From the NCBI GenBank assembly GCA_002315735.1, contig DCIA01000012.1, forward strand, positions 1 to 35,472: DNA of 35,472 nt, in the 5' to 3' direction. Both the position numbers and the translations under genes were made by a program. Below, one piece after another: positions 1 to 6,489 of the stretch. How positions within the stretch are numbered: position 1 is the stretch's first letter; every line of letters starts with the position of its first letter. Origin of the DNA: Clostridiales bacterium UBA1738. GTDB lineage: Bacteria > Bacillota > Clostridia > UBA1381. Below the pieces are notes generated by a model. The model saw only the letters and a list, made by a program, of their open reading frames with translations, was not told the origin of the DNA and ran no database searches.

Positions 1-23
1 CGGGAAGATAGATAGCTGCCGGA
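1..23 (+). rRNA. rrf: 5S rRNA, 3' end only (partial)
   Basis: The first bases (GGGAAGATAGATAGCTGCCGG) resemble the closing strand of bacterial 5S rRNA, whose 3' end in Firmicutes typically reads like GAGAGTAGGACGCCGCC. The tRNA genes that follow directly are what one expects at the end of an rrn operon. Only about 23 bases are inside the window, so the call rests on this short match and the context. A short hairpin (25-41) follows. Confidence 0.55.
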
Positions 24-45
24 ACTGAACTTAAAGTTCAGATAG

Positions 46-77
46 CAATAACCTAATTTTAATAAATTAGGTTATTG
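46..77 (+). terminator. Hairpin between 5S end and tRNA-Glu
   Basis: CAATAACCTAATT pairs with the reverse complement ending AATTAGGTTATTG around a short T/A loop. The following T tract is short and interrupted (TACTTTT). It may be a weak terminator or a processing hairpin between rRNA and tRNA rather than a full transcription stop. Confidence 0.4.
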
Positions 78-84
78 TACTTTT

Positions 85-159
85 GGCCCGTTGGTCAAGC
101 GGTTAAGACACCGCCCTTTCACGGCGGTATCGCGAGTTCGATTCTCGCACGGGTCACCA
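85..159 (+). tRNA. tRNA-Glu (anticodon TTC)
   Basis: A complete cloverleaf is visible. The acceptor GGCCCGT (85-91) pairs with ACGGGTC (149-155). The anticodon stem CCGCC/GGCGG holds the loop CTTTCAC with anticodon TTC at 118-120. The T arm is GCGAG-TTCGATT-CTCGC and CCA is encoded at 157-159. It decodes GAA/GAG. It lies just downstream of the apparent 5S rRNA end and was probably cotranscribed with it. Confidence 0.96.
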
Positions 160-187
160 AAAAGCCTTTCGAAAGAAAGGCTTTTTC
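160..187 (+). terminator. Intrinsic terminator/hairpin after tRNA-Glu
   Basis: AAAAAGCCTTTC and GAAAGGCTTTTT form a strong stem followed by T residues. It sits directly after the CCA of tRNA-Glu and before the next tRNA. Confidence 0.75.
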
Positions 188-194
188 ACAATAA

Positions 195-271
195 GGGCCA
201 TTAGCTCAGTTGGTTAGAGCATCCGGCTCATAACCGGACGGTCCAAGGTTCGAGTCCTTGATGGCCCACCA
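195..271 (+). tRNA. tRNA with CAT anticodon, probably tRNA-Ile2 (lysidine type)
   Basis: The acceptor GGGCCAT (195-201) pairs with ATGGCCC (261-267) and CCA is encoded at 269-271. The anticodon stem TCCGG/CCGGA encloses CTCATAA with anticodon CAT at 229-231. The T arm is CAAGG-TTCGAGT-CCTTG. The GGCTCATAACC anticodon arm resembles the Bacillus subtilis tRNA-Ile2, in which TilS converts C34 to lysidine to read ATA, more than the elongator tRNA-Met. It is not initiator-like because its acceptor is fully paired. Elongator Met remains possible. Confidence 0.9.
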
Positions 272-307
272 AAAACCCTTGAAGTCAAGCGATTTCAAGG
301 GTTTTTT
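272..307 (+). terminator. Intrinsic terminator after tRNA(CAT)
   Basis: AAAACCCTTGAA pairs with TTCAAGGGTTTT around a 12-nt loop and is followed by a T run. It ends the rRNA/tRNA unit. Being A-rich on one side and T-rich on the other, it may also stop minus-strand integrase transcription coming from the right. Confidence 0.85.
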
Positions 308-391
308 ATGTTTCATATTTATTCAGTTTTTTGCTAATGACCACATATTTACCACAGATAGAAAATTTTTTGATATTTTTTGTTCGAACTT

Positions 392-1735
392 TTAGGCTGA
401 TTGTGTGGTTTTTATTAATTCTTGTAATTTTTTTTCGCATTCTTCTTCGGTTTTTCCGTACACGCATTTTGATTTTCTTTTTCCATCAATTCGGGTTGAG
501 ATTCTGCCTTCATATAGATTGTCCTTGATTTTATGAATGCAACCTGTTCCCGGTTTTCTATACTTTGTTTTGGTGGGCTCAAAAACCGTTTCTGTCGGTT
601 TTATTTCCTCTTTTGGTATAATTGCTCTATTGATTCCAAATATGCCGTCAATTTTGCTTGCAGCTTCCTTTTTCATTTTATCGGTACTATGCAGGTATAC
701 ATTAAGCGTTGTACTTGATGTTGCGTGTCCGATCATATCGGATAGTGTTTTAATATCCATTCCACCATCTAATGCCATCGTTGCAAATGTGTGTCTTAAA
801 TCATGAAAGCGTATTTTGTGGCAACCTGCTCTTTTTAATATTCTTTGTAGTTTCTTATGCGCAGCATCAGGATCTCTAGGTGAATTTTCTTTTACAGGGG
901 AGGGGAATATCCATTCTGAATCAACTGATTTTTTGTACTCTTCCAATATTTTTGTTAGTGCCATTGGTAGTATTATTAATCTGTTAGATTTATCTGTTTT
1001 AGGTGAAGAGATTTGAAGTTCACCATTGTAACGCTTAACTTGCCTTTGTATTTGTAATTCACCGGTTTTAAGGTTTAAATCACTCCATTTTAGTGCCAAC
1101 AGTTCACCTCTTCGCATACCTGTCATTAGTGCAGTTAGGAATAGTTCAAAATAACCTTCATACTTTGCTTGGATTAGAAATCGTTGCATTTCTTCGTGAG
1201 ATAGTACAGTTATTTTCTTTGGTTTTGGAGTTGCTGTTTTGATATTCTCTGTAGGATTCTTTTGTATGATTCCTTCCTTTATTGCATCTTGCAGCATTGC
1301 TCTGCACATAATATGACAACCTTTTATCACTTTATTTGATAGTCCATGCTCTTTTAGCTTAGTATAGAAATCTTCGAAGTCAGTTTTAGTTAATTCTCTC
1401 ACCTTGATTTTGCCAACATAGGGGATTATGTACTTGTATATTTCATATTCATAGTCTTTTTTTGTTGAGTTTCTCAAGTTAATTTTCCTAAAATTTTGAT
1501 AAACATAGTCAACCCATTCACCGAAAGTGATGTTTTTATCTATTAGGATTTCCTTTGGTTTATCATATTCTTTTTTTAATTTTTCCAATTTATTTATACA
1601 TTCTTGTTTATTATTTGATGTTACATTTTTAGTAATTGGCAGGTTATTTTCATCATATCCTATGACAATTCTTGCTTCCCATCTGCCGTCTTTTCGTTTT
1701 CTTAAAAGTCCGTCACCACTTTTTCTTTTTGCCAT
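392..1735 (-). CDS. Tyrosine recombinase/integrase with an extra C-terminal arm-binding-like domain
   Basis: This is a 447-residue site-specific recombinase. An N-terminal AP2-like arm-binding segment (residues ~8-55) and a SAM-like core-binding domain (~70-165) precede the catalytic domain. The active-site set is complete: R208 (TGMRRGE), K246, H311 and R314 (HDLRH), H337 (IGH) and nucleophile Y347. Beyond residue ~390 is a second segment (GTGCIHKIKDNLYEGRIS then KSKCVYGKTEEECEKKL) that resembles the N-terminal arm-binding domain. This makes the protein longer than the usual ~380-400 residues. The start has AAAGGAG 8 nt upstream. It overlaps the upstream integrase by 34 nt, so translational coupling is likely. 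Its stop faces the tRNA genes, as expected for an integrase next to its attachment site. Confidence 0.93.
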   Translation of the reverse strand: MAKRKSGDGLLRKRKDGRWEARIVIGYDENNLPITKNVTSNNKQECINKLEKLKKEYDKPKEILIDKNITFGEWVDYVYQNFRKINLRNSTKKDYEYEIYKYIIPYVGKIKVRELTKTDFEDFYTKLKEHGLSNKVIKGCHIMCRAMLQDAIKEGIIQKNPTENIKTATPKPKKITVLSHEEMQRFLIQAKYEGYFELFLTALMTGMRRGELLALKWSDLNLKTGELQIQRQVKRYNGELQISSPKTDKSNRLIILPMALTKILEEYKKSVDSEWIFPSPVKENSPRDPDAAHKKLQRILKRAGCHKIRFHDLRHTFATMALDGGMDIKTLSDMIGHATSSTTLNVYLHSTDKMKKEAASKIDGIFGINRAIIPKEEIKPTETVFEPTKTKYRKPGTGCIHKIKDNLYEGRISTRIDGKRKSKCVYGKTEEECEKKLQELIKTTQSA

Positions 1736-2880
1736 GGTTTTAGCTCCTTTCCAAGAACATCTCCCATAATATTTCCTACAAGTTCCGATGCTCTTTTCTT
1801 CATATCGTTTGTTACATGAGTGTATATATCAAGTGTAAAGCTTGTTTTTGCATGTCCTAATATTTCGGATAGTGTTTTAATATCAACTCCATTTGCTATG
1901 GCATGTGTTGCAAATGTATGCCGTAGATCATGGAATCTTATGTCGGGAAGATTAGCATTTTTTAATATTTCCTTTAGCTTTTTGTATACTGAATTTGGAT
2001 GCATTGGTTCGTTTACACCGATGTAATATGGGAATATCCAGCCCGAAATTTTCTTCCTATTATTTAATATTTCTCTTGCAACATATGGCAGTATTATATC
2101 TCTTTTACTCTGTTCCGTTTTGGGTTCGTTTGTAGAATATGGTTTACCTTTTTCCTTTGTAACCGTTCTTCTTATAGATAATTTGCCGCTTGATTCATCA
2201 TAATCTTCCCATCTTAAACCACATATTTCTCCGAGTCTTAACCCTGTTGCAAGTTCAAGATAGAATAGGTCTTTCCAGTATTCATCTTTGTCAACTTCTT
2301 TCATAAATATTTGGAGCTCTTCGTCATTTAAGACTTGCATTTCAGTAGACTTTTTTGGAAACTTTATGCCGTCCGATGGATTATTCGGTATCATATTTTT
2401 CTCAACTGCAATCCTTAATGCTTTGTGAAGAGTAGTATGTATTCTCTTGACAGTACTATCGGAAAGCCCTTTTTCTTTATATCGTAATCTACCATTTTCT
2501 TTTAGATAACTATACATTGAGACTATGTCTTTGTGAGTGATTGATGAGATAACTCTATCACCTAATATTGGATTAATATGTTTGTTGATATATGATTTGT
2601 AAGCAGTGTATGTTGACATTCTTAAATTCATTTTTTCATCTTCAATCCATATAGATAACCACTCTGAAAGTAACATGTTACTTTCTTCGGTAAGGTCAAC
2701 ATTTTTGTATTCATTCATGAGTTTTTCGAGCTTAATTTTTAAGTCTTTTTGCGTTTTAGAATACACATATCGGAAGATAGAACTGCCGTTTTCTTTGTGA
2801 CCTACAACTATTCTACCTTCCCAACTACCACTCGGAAGCTTCCTAATCATACCGTCGCCGTTTGCTCTTCTTTTTGCCAT
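1702..2880 (-). CDS. Tyrosine recombinase/integrase (second, upstream copy)
   Basis: This is a 392-residue phage-type integrase starting MAKRRANGDG. I chose the ATG at 2880 because AGAAGGTGATAAA precedes it; an upstream in-frame start (2919) has no good ribosome binding site. It has an N-terminal AP2-like arm-binding segment (WEGRIVVG), a core-binding domain, and a catalytic domain with R in ATGLRLGE, K in EPKTEQSK, HDLRHTF, GHAKT and Tyr in DIYTHVT. All catalytic residues are present, so it should be active. It is clearly a paralogue of the downstream integrase but diverged. Two different integrases in one overlapping unit is unusual and may reflect a two-recombinase element or the merger of two elements. 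Confidence 0.94.
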   Translation of the reverse strand: MAKRRANGDGMIRKLPSGSWEGRIVVGHKENGSSIFRYVYSKTQKDLKIKLEKLMNEYKNVDLTEESNMLLSEWLSIWIEDEKMNLRMSTYTAYKSYINKHINPILGDRVISSITHKDIVSMYSYLKENGRLRYKEKGLSDSTVKRIHTTLHKALRIAVEKNMIPNNPSDGIKFPKKSTEMQVLNDEELQIFMKEVDKDEYWKDLFYLELATGLRLGEICGLRWEDYDESSGKLSIRRTVTKEKGKPYSTNEPKTEQSKRDIILPYVAREILNNRKKISGWIFPYYIGVNEPMHPNSVYKKLKEILKNANLPDIRFHDLRHTFATHAIANGVDIKTLSEILGHAKTSFTLDIYTHVTNDMKKRASELVGNIMGDVLGKELKPWQKEKVVTDF

Positions 2881-3037
2881 TTTATCACCTTCTTTCAAGC
2901 AGACAATATACCACAACATTTTTTATAAGTCTATCACAAAATGCAACAATATTTTTTTGTTCAAAACCTTATCTATTTTGCACGCACCTGTTATAGCTCC
3001 GTCTTATTTGCCTTTAACACAGGCAAAATTCGAACAT

Positions 3038-3075
3038 AGCACCAAAAACAGCACCAAGTTTTCTAAACAGCACCA
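3038..3075. repeat. Three AGCACCA direct repeats upstream of the integrase genes
   Basis: AGCACCA occurs at 3038-3044, 3050-3056 and 3069-3075, the last two as ACAGCACCA. They lie in the ~295-bp gap between the integrase start and the winged-helix gene. Short direct repeats beside an integrase gene are typical of integrase arm-type or excisionase binding sites. That function is inferred only from position. Confidence 0.45.
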
Positions 3076-3114
3076 CAATAAAACTCCCGAACGGCACTGC
3101 CGGTCGATGTTTAT

Positions 3115-3148
3115 TGAAAGGTGCGTAGCAAAACGCACCTTTCTTTTC
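3115..3148 (-). terminator. Hairpin between the excisionase operon and the integrase genes
   Basis: GGTGCG-TAGCAAAA-CGCACC with flanking AAA and TTTC forms a stable stem. It lies downstream of the minus-strand winged-helix gene (stop at 3176) and so may end that transcript. The T tract is better on the plus strand (TTTCTTTTC), where no gene precedes it, so orientation is uncertain. Confidence 0.45.
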
Positions 3149-3175
3149 CCTGCTTATTTTTAGGTCAGGGTTATT

Positions 3176-3583
3176 TTAGGCATTTTTTGTTTGGCTTTCA
3201 TAATTTAGTTTTGCCAACTTTTTTAGATTTTCTTGTTGTTTTCGTTCTTGGTAATTCTTGAAAGCATTCTCAACAGATAGTATTACATACCTAAGATTTC
3301 CGTTTTGAGTCTTACCTGACTTGGTAAAAATCTTTGTTGGATATGTTTCAATTAAAAGTTTATCTTCTAAGCTTCTAACATATTTCAGTACAGTATTCTT
3401 GTTAATACCAAAGGTATCTCCTATAGTTTTCATGCTTGGATGGCATGATTTTTGTGACTTATGTTTTCTTGTTAGATATAACAAAAAACTATATATTGCA
3501 AGTTCATAAGGATTCAAATTCATCATCATAACCTTTGCAGGTACTTCCACTAAATCTTTGTATTCTTTTATCGTAAACATCAT
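3176..3583 (-). CDS. Winged-helix/HTH_36-type DNA-binding protein
   Basis: This is a 135-residue protein with a helix-turn-helix around residues 48-85 (SMKTIGDTFGINKNTVLKYV followed by a RSLEDKLLIE recognition/wing pattern). That is the HTH_36 type found in replication initiators and regulators of mobile elements. The C-terminal third is charged and probably helical. It overlaps the end of the excisionase gene by 4 nt (ATGA), so the two are translationally coupled. Two consecutive ATG codons start the gene and either could be used. It probably regulates or helps process the element. No replication motifs are seen, and a replication role would be a guess. Confidence 0.75.
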   Translation of the reverse strand: MMFTIKEYKDLVEVPAKVMMMNLNPYELAIYSFLLYLTRKHKSQKSCHPSMKTIGDTFGINKNTVLKYVRSLEDKLLIETYPTKIFTKSGKTQNGNLRYVILSVENAFKNYQERKQQENLKKLAKLNYESQTKNA

Positions 3584-3789
3584 CTCCCGTCATTTGTATT
3601 TCTTTTAATCCATTCCAATAATTCTTCTTTTGGAACTACCATTCTGTTTCCAATTTTGATAGTAGGAAAATCAATATTATGCATTAGTTCATATGCAGAT
3701 GACTGACTTATTCCAAGTAGATTAGATAACATTTTTCCGTTTAAGAAGAGTGCTAGTTCATCATAGTTTTTATAGATAGATTCCTTCAT
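3580..3789 (-). CDS. Excisionase/MerR-type small DNA-binding protein
   Basis: This 69-residue protein has the pattern of helix_turn_helix_17/Xis families: ...NGKMLSNLLGISQSSAYELM... is the helix-turn-helix and ...FPTIKIGNRMVVPKEELLEWI the wing and final helix. AAAGGAGG precedes the ATG. These proteins typically bend attachment-site DNA and bias integrases toward excision. It lies upstream of the winged-helix gene and the two integrases, all on the same strand, the usual control/integration cluster of an integrative element. Confidence 0.85.
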   Translation of the reverse strand: MKESIYKNYDELALFLNGKMLSNLLGISQSSAYELMHNIDFPTIKIGNRMVVPKEELLEWIKRNTNDGR

Positions 3790-3816
3790 AGACTTCCTCC
3801 TTTGTAATTGATATTG

Positions 3817-3830
3817 AACAAATATTTGTT
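3817..3830. promoter_or_regulatory. 14-bp perfect palindrome in the excisionase/DUF6076 divergent region
   Basis: AACAAATATTTGTT is its own reverse complement. It lies 27 bp before the excisionase start and about 115 bp before the divergent gene. A dimeric regulator could bind here; the element's own HTH proteins are candidates. AT-rich palindromes of this length are more likely than others to occur by chance. Confidence 0.45.
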
Positions 3831-3852
3831 ATTATCTATTTTAACATTTCTA

Positions 3853-3881
3853 TTGATTTTGGTAAATAGATATTGTATAAT
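3853..3881 (+). promoter_or_regulatory. SigA-type promoter of the DUF6076-type gene
   Basis: TTGATT (3853-3858), 17-bp spacer, TATAAT (3876-3881). It points toward the gene starting at 3945. Confidence 0.65.
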
Positions 3882-3944
3882 TAAATTACATACTCAATTT
3901 ATGAGAATGTATTATCTATTTTTATTACTTTTTTGGAGGCTGTT

Positions 3945-5114
3945 ATGTTTTCATTCAGAGCATATTTTTTTGGTAATGAAGTGTATATAAACGAGAGATA
4001 CAAATATAATTCCAATGAGATTTTAACTAGGTTTTTATGTTCCAATAACTACAAGGAAGTTGATGAAATTGATTGGGTGCAACGACTAAAATTTTACAAA
4101 AAGAAATTACAAATTTCAAAGGATATGGACTATCAAAATTACTTAGATTACAACAAAAATGTGAAATCAGTAAGCAATATTTTTTCCGGCATCTATGAAT
4201 ACATTTTAACACTTCCGCCTTATGACAAGATAATTAATACCGAATCAATCACTATAGAAAGTTTTTTAAATCATCATTCATTTTTGTTTGAAGACGGATT
4301 AGAAGAGGATCAAGAAGTAACATTAGATACAGCAAACGAATATGGATATGGAGATATGGAAGGCGACAACTGTTATTTTAAGTTATATAAATTCAAGCCT
4401 ATAGATATTGATGGTTTTGATATATTTGATGATGATGAAAATGCTTACCTTACTGAGTTTAATGAAAAACTGAGTAACTTCTTTGATGAATACATTTCTC
4501 TTGTAGAATCATATTTATCGGTTTATATGATTTTTGCACCATTTATTGATAACTATTTACACAGAAAAGAAACATTTTTATCTTCCGATGAAATCGCAAT
4601 GATGTATGACGAATTTAATAATAGTCATGCAAAACATTTCAGACAACTAAAATGCAAAATGAATTCATTCTCATATAAATCTTTGGTGAATGCATCGGGA
4701 GAAAACATTTTGTGTGATGAAATTTTATTTGAAGATTTGGGGTCTTTTCTGTATTATGATTTGTTCTATGGAATCAAGATTAACTACATTCCGAACAAGT
4801 GCAAAAATTGCGGAAGGTATTTTTTGATAAAAAGTGGTAAGTATCTAAATTTCTGTGATAGAAAAGCAAAAGGAGAAAATGGCAAGACTTGCCATGATGT
4901 AGGCTCTAAACGCAGATATGACGACAAATGCAAAAACGATCCGATTTGGCAAACATATAACAGAGCATATAAAGCTCACTATGCAAGGTATATGAAAAAG
5001 AAAATGACCATCTCCGAGTTTGAAGAATGGTCAAGATTTGCTGTTAAAATCAGGGATAATGCTATTAGCGGAAAGATTTCGTATGACGAATACTACACCT
5101 CTATTCGTAAGTAG
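3945..5114 (+). CDS. DUF6076-type protein with C-terminal Cys cluster
   Basis: This is a 389-residue protein. I chose ATG 3945 because GGAGG ends 5 nt upstream; the TTG at 3933 would overlap that ribosome binding site. The N-terminal two thirds are acidic with no recognised catalytic motif. The C-terminal third has a zinc-finger-like set: CKNCGRYF, NFCDRK and TCHDVGSKRR, followed by a basic helical region. I recognise this arrangement from the uncharacterised DUF6076 family of Firmicutes, often found on mobile elements. A nucleic-acid-binding role is plausible but unproven. It is divergent from the excisionase operon, has its own promoter, and is followed by a strong hairpin. No membrane segments or signal peptide are seen. 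Confidence 0.75.
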   Translation: MFSFRAYFFGNEVYINERYKYNSNEILTRFLCSNNYKEVDEIDWVQRLKFYKKKLQISKDMDYQNYLDYNKNVKSVSNIFSGIYEYILTLPPYDKIINTESITIESFLNHHSFLFEDGLEEDQEVTLDTANEYGYGDMEGDNCYFKLYKFKPIDIDGFDIFDDDENAYLTEFNEKLSNFFDEYISLVESYLSVYMIFAPFIDNYLHRKETFLSSDEIAMMYDEFNNSHAKHFRQLKCKMNSFSYKSLVNASGENILCDEILFEDLGSFLYYDLFYGIKINYIPNKCKNCGRYFLIKSGKYLNFCDRKAKGENGKTCHDVGSKRRYDDKCKNDPIWQTYNRAYKAHYARYMKKKMTISEFEEWSRFAVKIRDNAISGKISYDEYYTSIRK

Positions 5115-5210
5115 ATTTAATTTTCCAAATCATTCCCAAAATGCCACACAAGGCGCACACTATTTTTAATGGTGTAATAATTCCAAGAAATTAATAAGGT
5201 CACAAAAGCG

Positions 5211-5252
5211 AAAACACGGCGAAATTCGGGGATGAATTTTTGCCGTGTTTTT
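5211..5252 (+). terminator. Strong hairpin terminator after the DUF6076-type gene
   Basis: AAAACACGGC pairs with GCCGTGTTTT, and an inner stem AAATTC/GAATTT extends it. A T run follows. It ends about 100 bp after the gene's stop codon. Confidence 0.8.
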
Positions 5253-5304
5253 AAAATCGCCTATTATATTAGGCAGCCTATCTGGTGAGGCGGGTAGATG
5301 ATAT
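5251..5304 (+). repeat. Repeat B, copy 1: structured ~54-bp motif
   Basis: It shares the 15-mer GCAGCCTATCTGGTG and ~70-80% of the flanking bases with a second copy at 6222-6275. A 6-bp stem (5257-5262 with 5288-5293) closes a 25-nt loop. Four of the six pairs differ between the copies and all differences keep pairing. This suggests a structured RNA or DNA element. Its function is unknown. Confidence 0.6.
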
Positions 5305-5350
5305 TTTAATAATAATTATTATTATTATGTTTAACTCTATGATACTACAC

Positions 5351-5406
5351 TAGGAATAGTTCATACATTGACACAAAATCATTGCTTGTATTTACATCTT
5401 CCGAAA
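5351..5406. repeat. Repeat A, copy 1: 56-bp perfect direct repeat
   Basis: Identical over 56 bp to 7816-7871 (begins TAGGAATAGTTCATACATTG, ends ACATCTTCCGAAA). This copy contains the last codons and stop of the 67-residue minus-strand ORF plus 28 bp beyond it. With the second copy it brackets a 2.4-kb segment. Confidence 0.95.
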
Positions 5407-5582
5407 ACGAATGCAGCACATTCTTTGCCTTTGCACTCAGAAAACGCTGATATCTTTGTTTGCATAAACTTTGTGCTGATAATTTTATCGCTTTCATTTA
5501 CGGTACCATTCCAATTTTCTGTAATTACTTGATTTTTGTTATATGGACAATATCTCTTTTTGTTTTTCATATATTTTTCCAT
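5379..5582 (-). CDS. Small Cys-containing hypothetical protein (67 aa)
   Basis: I do not recognise the family. The protein is basic at its start (MEKYMKNKKRYC) and has four cysteines (RYCPYN, SECKGKEC, GRCKYKQ), a pattern compatible with a small zinc-binding domain. The possible ribosome binding site (GAGGTG) lies inside the hairpin that ends the preceding gene. Its last nine codons lie in the 56-bp repeat A, so the 3' end may have been joined on by recombination. It belongs to the same minus-strand run as the 54-residue ORF and the broken gene upstream. Confidence 0.55.
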   Translation of the reverse strand: MEKYMKNKKRYCPYNKNQVITENWNGTVNESDKIISTKFMQTKISAFSECKGKECAAFVFGRCKYKQ

Positions 5583-5586
5583 TAAA

Positions 5587-5606
5587 AAAACACCTCACGG
5601 TGTTTT
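5587..5606 (-). terminator. Short hairpin between two small minus-strand ORFs
   Basis: AAAACACC-TCAC-GGTGTTTT forms a stem. On the minus strand it is followed by TTTTTTTA just before the ATG of the 67-residue ORF, so it reads as an intrinsic terminator of the 54-residue ORF. It could also modulate translation of the next ORF. Confidence 0.6.
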
Positions 5607-5615
5607 CTTAAATAA

Positions 5616-5780
5616 TTAAAATTCCTGATATTTGCAATTCTTGCAAATATCTTTCCAATTTTCTTTTTGCTTAAACTTCTCAGGAATCGTACACTCCTTT
5701 GTGTATCTATTTTCCATACAATCGCATTTGCTTATTTTTTGGTCTAGCAAAGGGCAGAATATCAAGTCATCATAATCCAT
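5616..5780 (-). CDS. Small Cys-rich hypothetical protein (54 aa)
   Basis: The ORF runs from MDYDDLIFCPLLDQK to ICKNCKYQEF and has six cysteines (FCP, KCDC, ECT, CKNC), suggesting a small zinc-binding fold. GGAGGT lies 11 nt before the ATG. The ATG overlaps the end of the upstream broken gene by 11 nt, so it was probably translationally coupled to it. No family is recognised. It is intact even though its upstream partner is broken. Confidence 0.6.
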   Translation of the reverse strand: MDYDDLIFCPLLDQKISKCDCMENRYTKECTIPEKFKQKENWKDICKNCKYQEF

Positions 5781-6101
5781 ATCTATCAAGTACCTCCATA
5801 AGATTTGTCATAACAACATCGAAATCATCTTTTGTATATGCAGTTCGTATTGTGTTGTGAATTAAATTTACATATGTTGCTCCTTCTCTTCCTAAAAAGT
5901 TCTCATATTCGCCTTTCCATGTTGTAACGGAAATAGAATCATTCTTTATAAAGTTCTCGGCTTGTTCTCTTGTAATATTCCTGCTCCGTTCCTAGTTGAT
6001 ATGCTTATCATCAAAGGACAGTTCGGAAACATTTATCTTGGTAGGTGTCAAATGCACCGTATTAAAGCGATTGACACTAGTATTTTTCTTGTATTAGTCA
6101 T
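5770..6101 (-). pseudogene. Broken gene: frameshift near start and an internal TAG
   Basis: AAAAGGAGGTCGCACT precedes an ATG at 6101. The first frame stops after 17 codons (MTNTRKILVSIALIRCI). Moving to the next frame gives a continuous sequence: VNRFNTVHLTPTKINVSE, then LSFDDKHIN, a TAG stop, ERSRNITREQAENFIKND, and so on to MEVLDRYGL at 5770. One frameshift and one stop (TAG, one change from CAG) are enough to restore a ~105-residue protein. The restored protein vaguely recalls domains attached to phage head proteins or polymorphic nucleases, but I cannot name it firmly. Its good ribosome binding site and coupled downstream ORF show it was once functional. Confidence 0.7.
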
Positions 6102-6221
6102 AGTGCGACCTCCTTTTGCTACAAACTATCACAAAAAGAGAGTAAAGTCTACTAAAAGAAAAGTTTTCTACATAAGTAATACTTTTTGGATCAACAACTT
6201 GTTCAATATTTACTGAATTTT

Positions 6222-6275
6222 TCAAAACCGCTTATTTATTAATGCAGCCTATCTGGTGGGGTGGCTGTATGAGTC
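6222..6275 (+). repeat. Repeat B, copy 2: structured ~54-bp motif
   Basis: Second copy of the motif at 5251-5304. It has the same 25-nt loop ending GCAGCCTATCTGGTG, and the stem 6228-6233/6259-6264 forms with G-U substitutions. It lies upstream of the ATPase promoter, on the same strand as the ATPase gene. Confidence 0.6.
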
Positions 6276-6394
6276 AAACAATTTTTTTCGCCAAAGCAAC
6301 AAATTTTTTTTGCAAACTACTAAAAAACTTTTCTTTGTATCTAATGTATCATATTTTGATACGACTGAGAAATACTAAAAGATAATTGAAATTC

Positions 6395-6422
6395 TTGACA
6401 AATTGAGATTTTGTAGTATAAT
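6395..6422 (+). promoter_or_regulatory. SigA-type promoter of the DUF4143 ATPase gene
   Basis: Consensus TTGACA (6395-6400), 16-bp spacer, consensus TATAAT (6417-6422). It is the closest match to consensus in the island. A TTGAGATTTT motif in the spacer is repeated downstream (6436) and again as TTGAGTATTT (6470), about three helical turns apart. Confidence 0.8.
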
Positions 6423-6479
6423 AAGAATAAACAATTTGAGATTTTGATTAAATTGCGTGAAAATAAATTTGAGTATTTG
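6403..6479. repeat. Three ~10-bp direct repeats phased at 33-34 bp in the ATPase promoter region
   Basis: TTGAGATTTT at 6403-6412 and 6436-6445, and TTGAGTATTT at 6470-6479. The 33- and 34-bp periods place them on nearly the same face of the helix, from within the promoter to the ribosome binding site. This resembles an operator array, possibly for autoregulation. Confidence 0.5.
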
Positions 6480-6489
6480 AGGTAATTCT

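Noticed and set aside
5307..5324. 18-bp AT-only palindrome TAATAATAATTATTATTA
   Set aside because: Low-complexity trinucleotide runs form such palindromes easily; no operator claim made.
5962..6216. 84-residue plus-strand ORF
   Set aside because: It lies antisense to the broken minus-strand gene, which has a good ribosome binding site and protein-like composition; no ribosome binding site on the plus strand.
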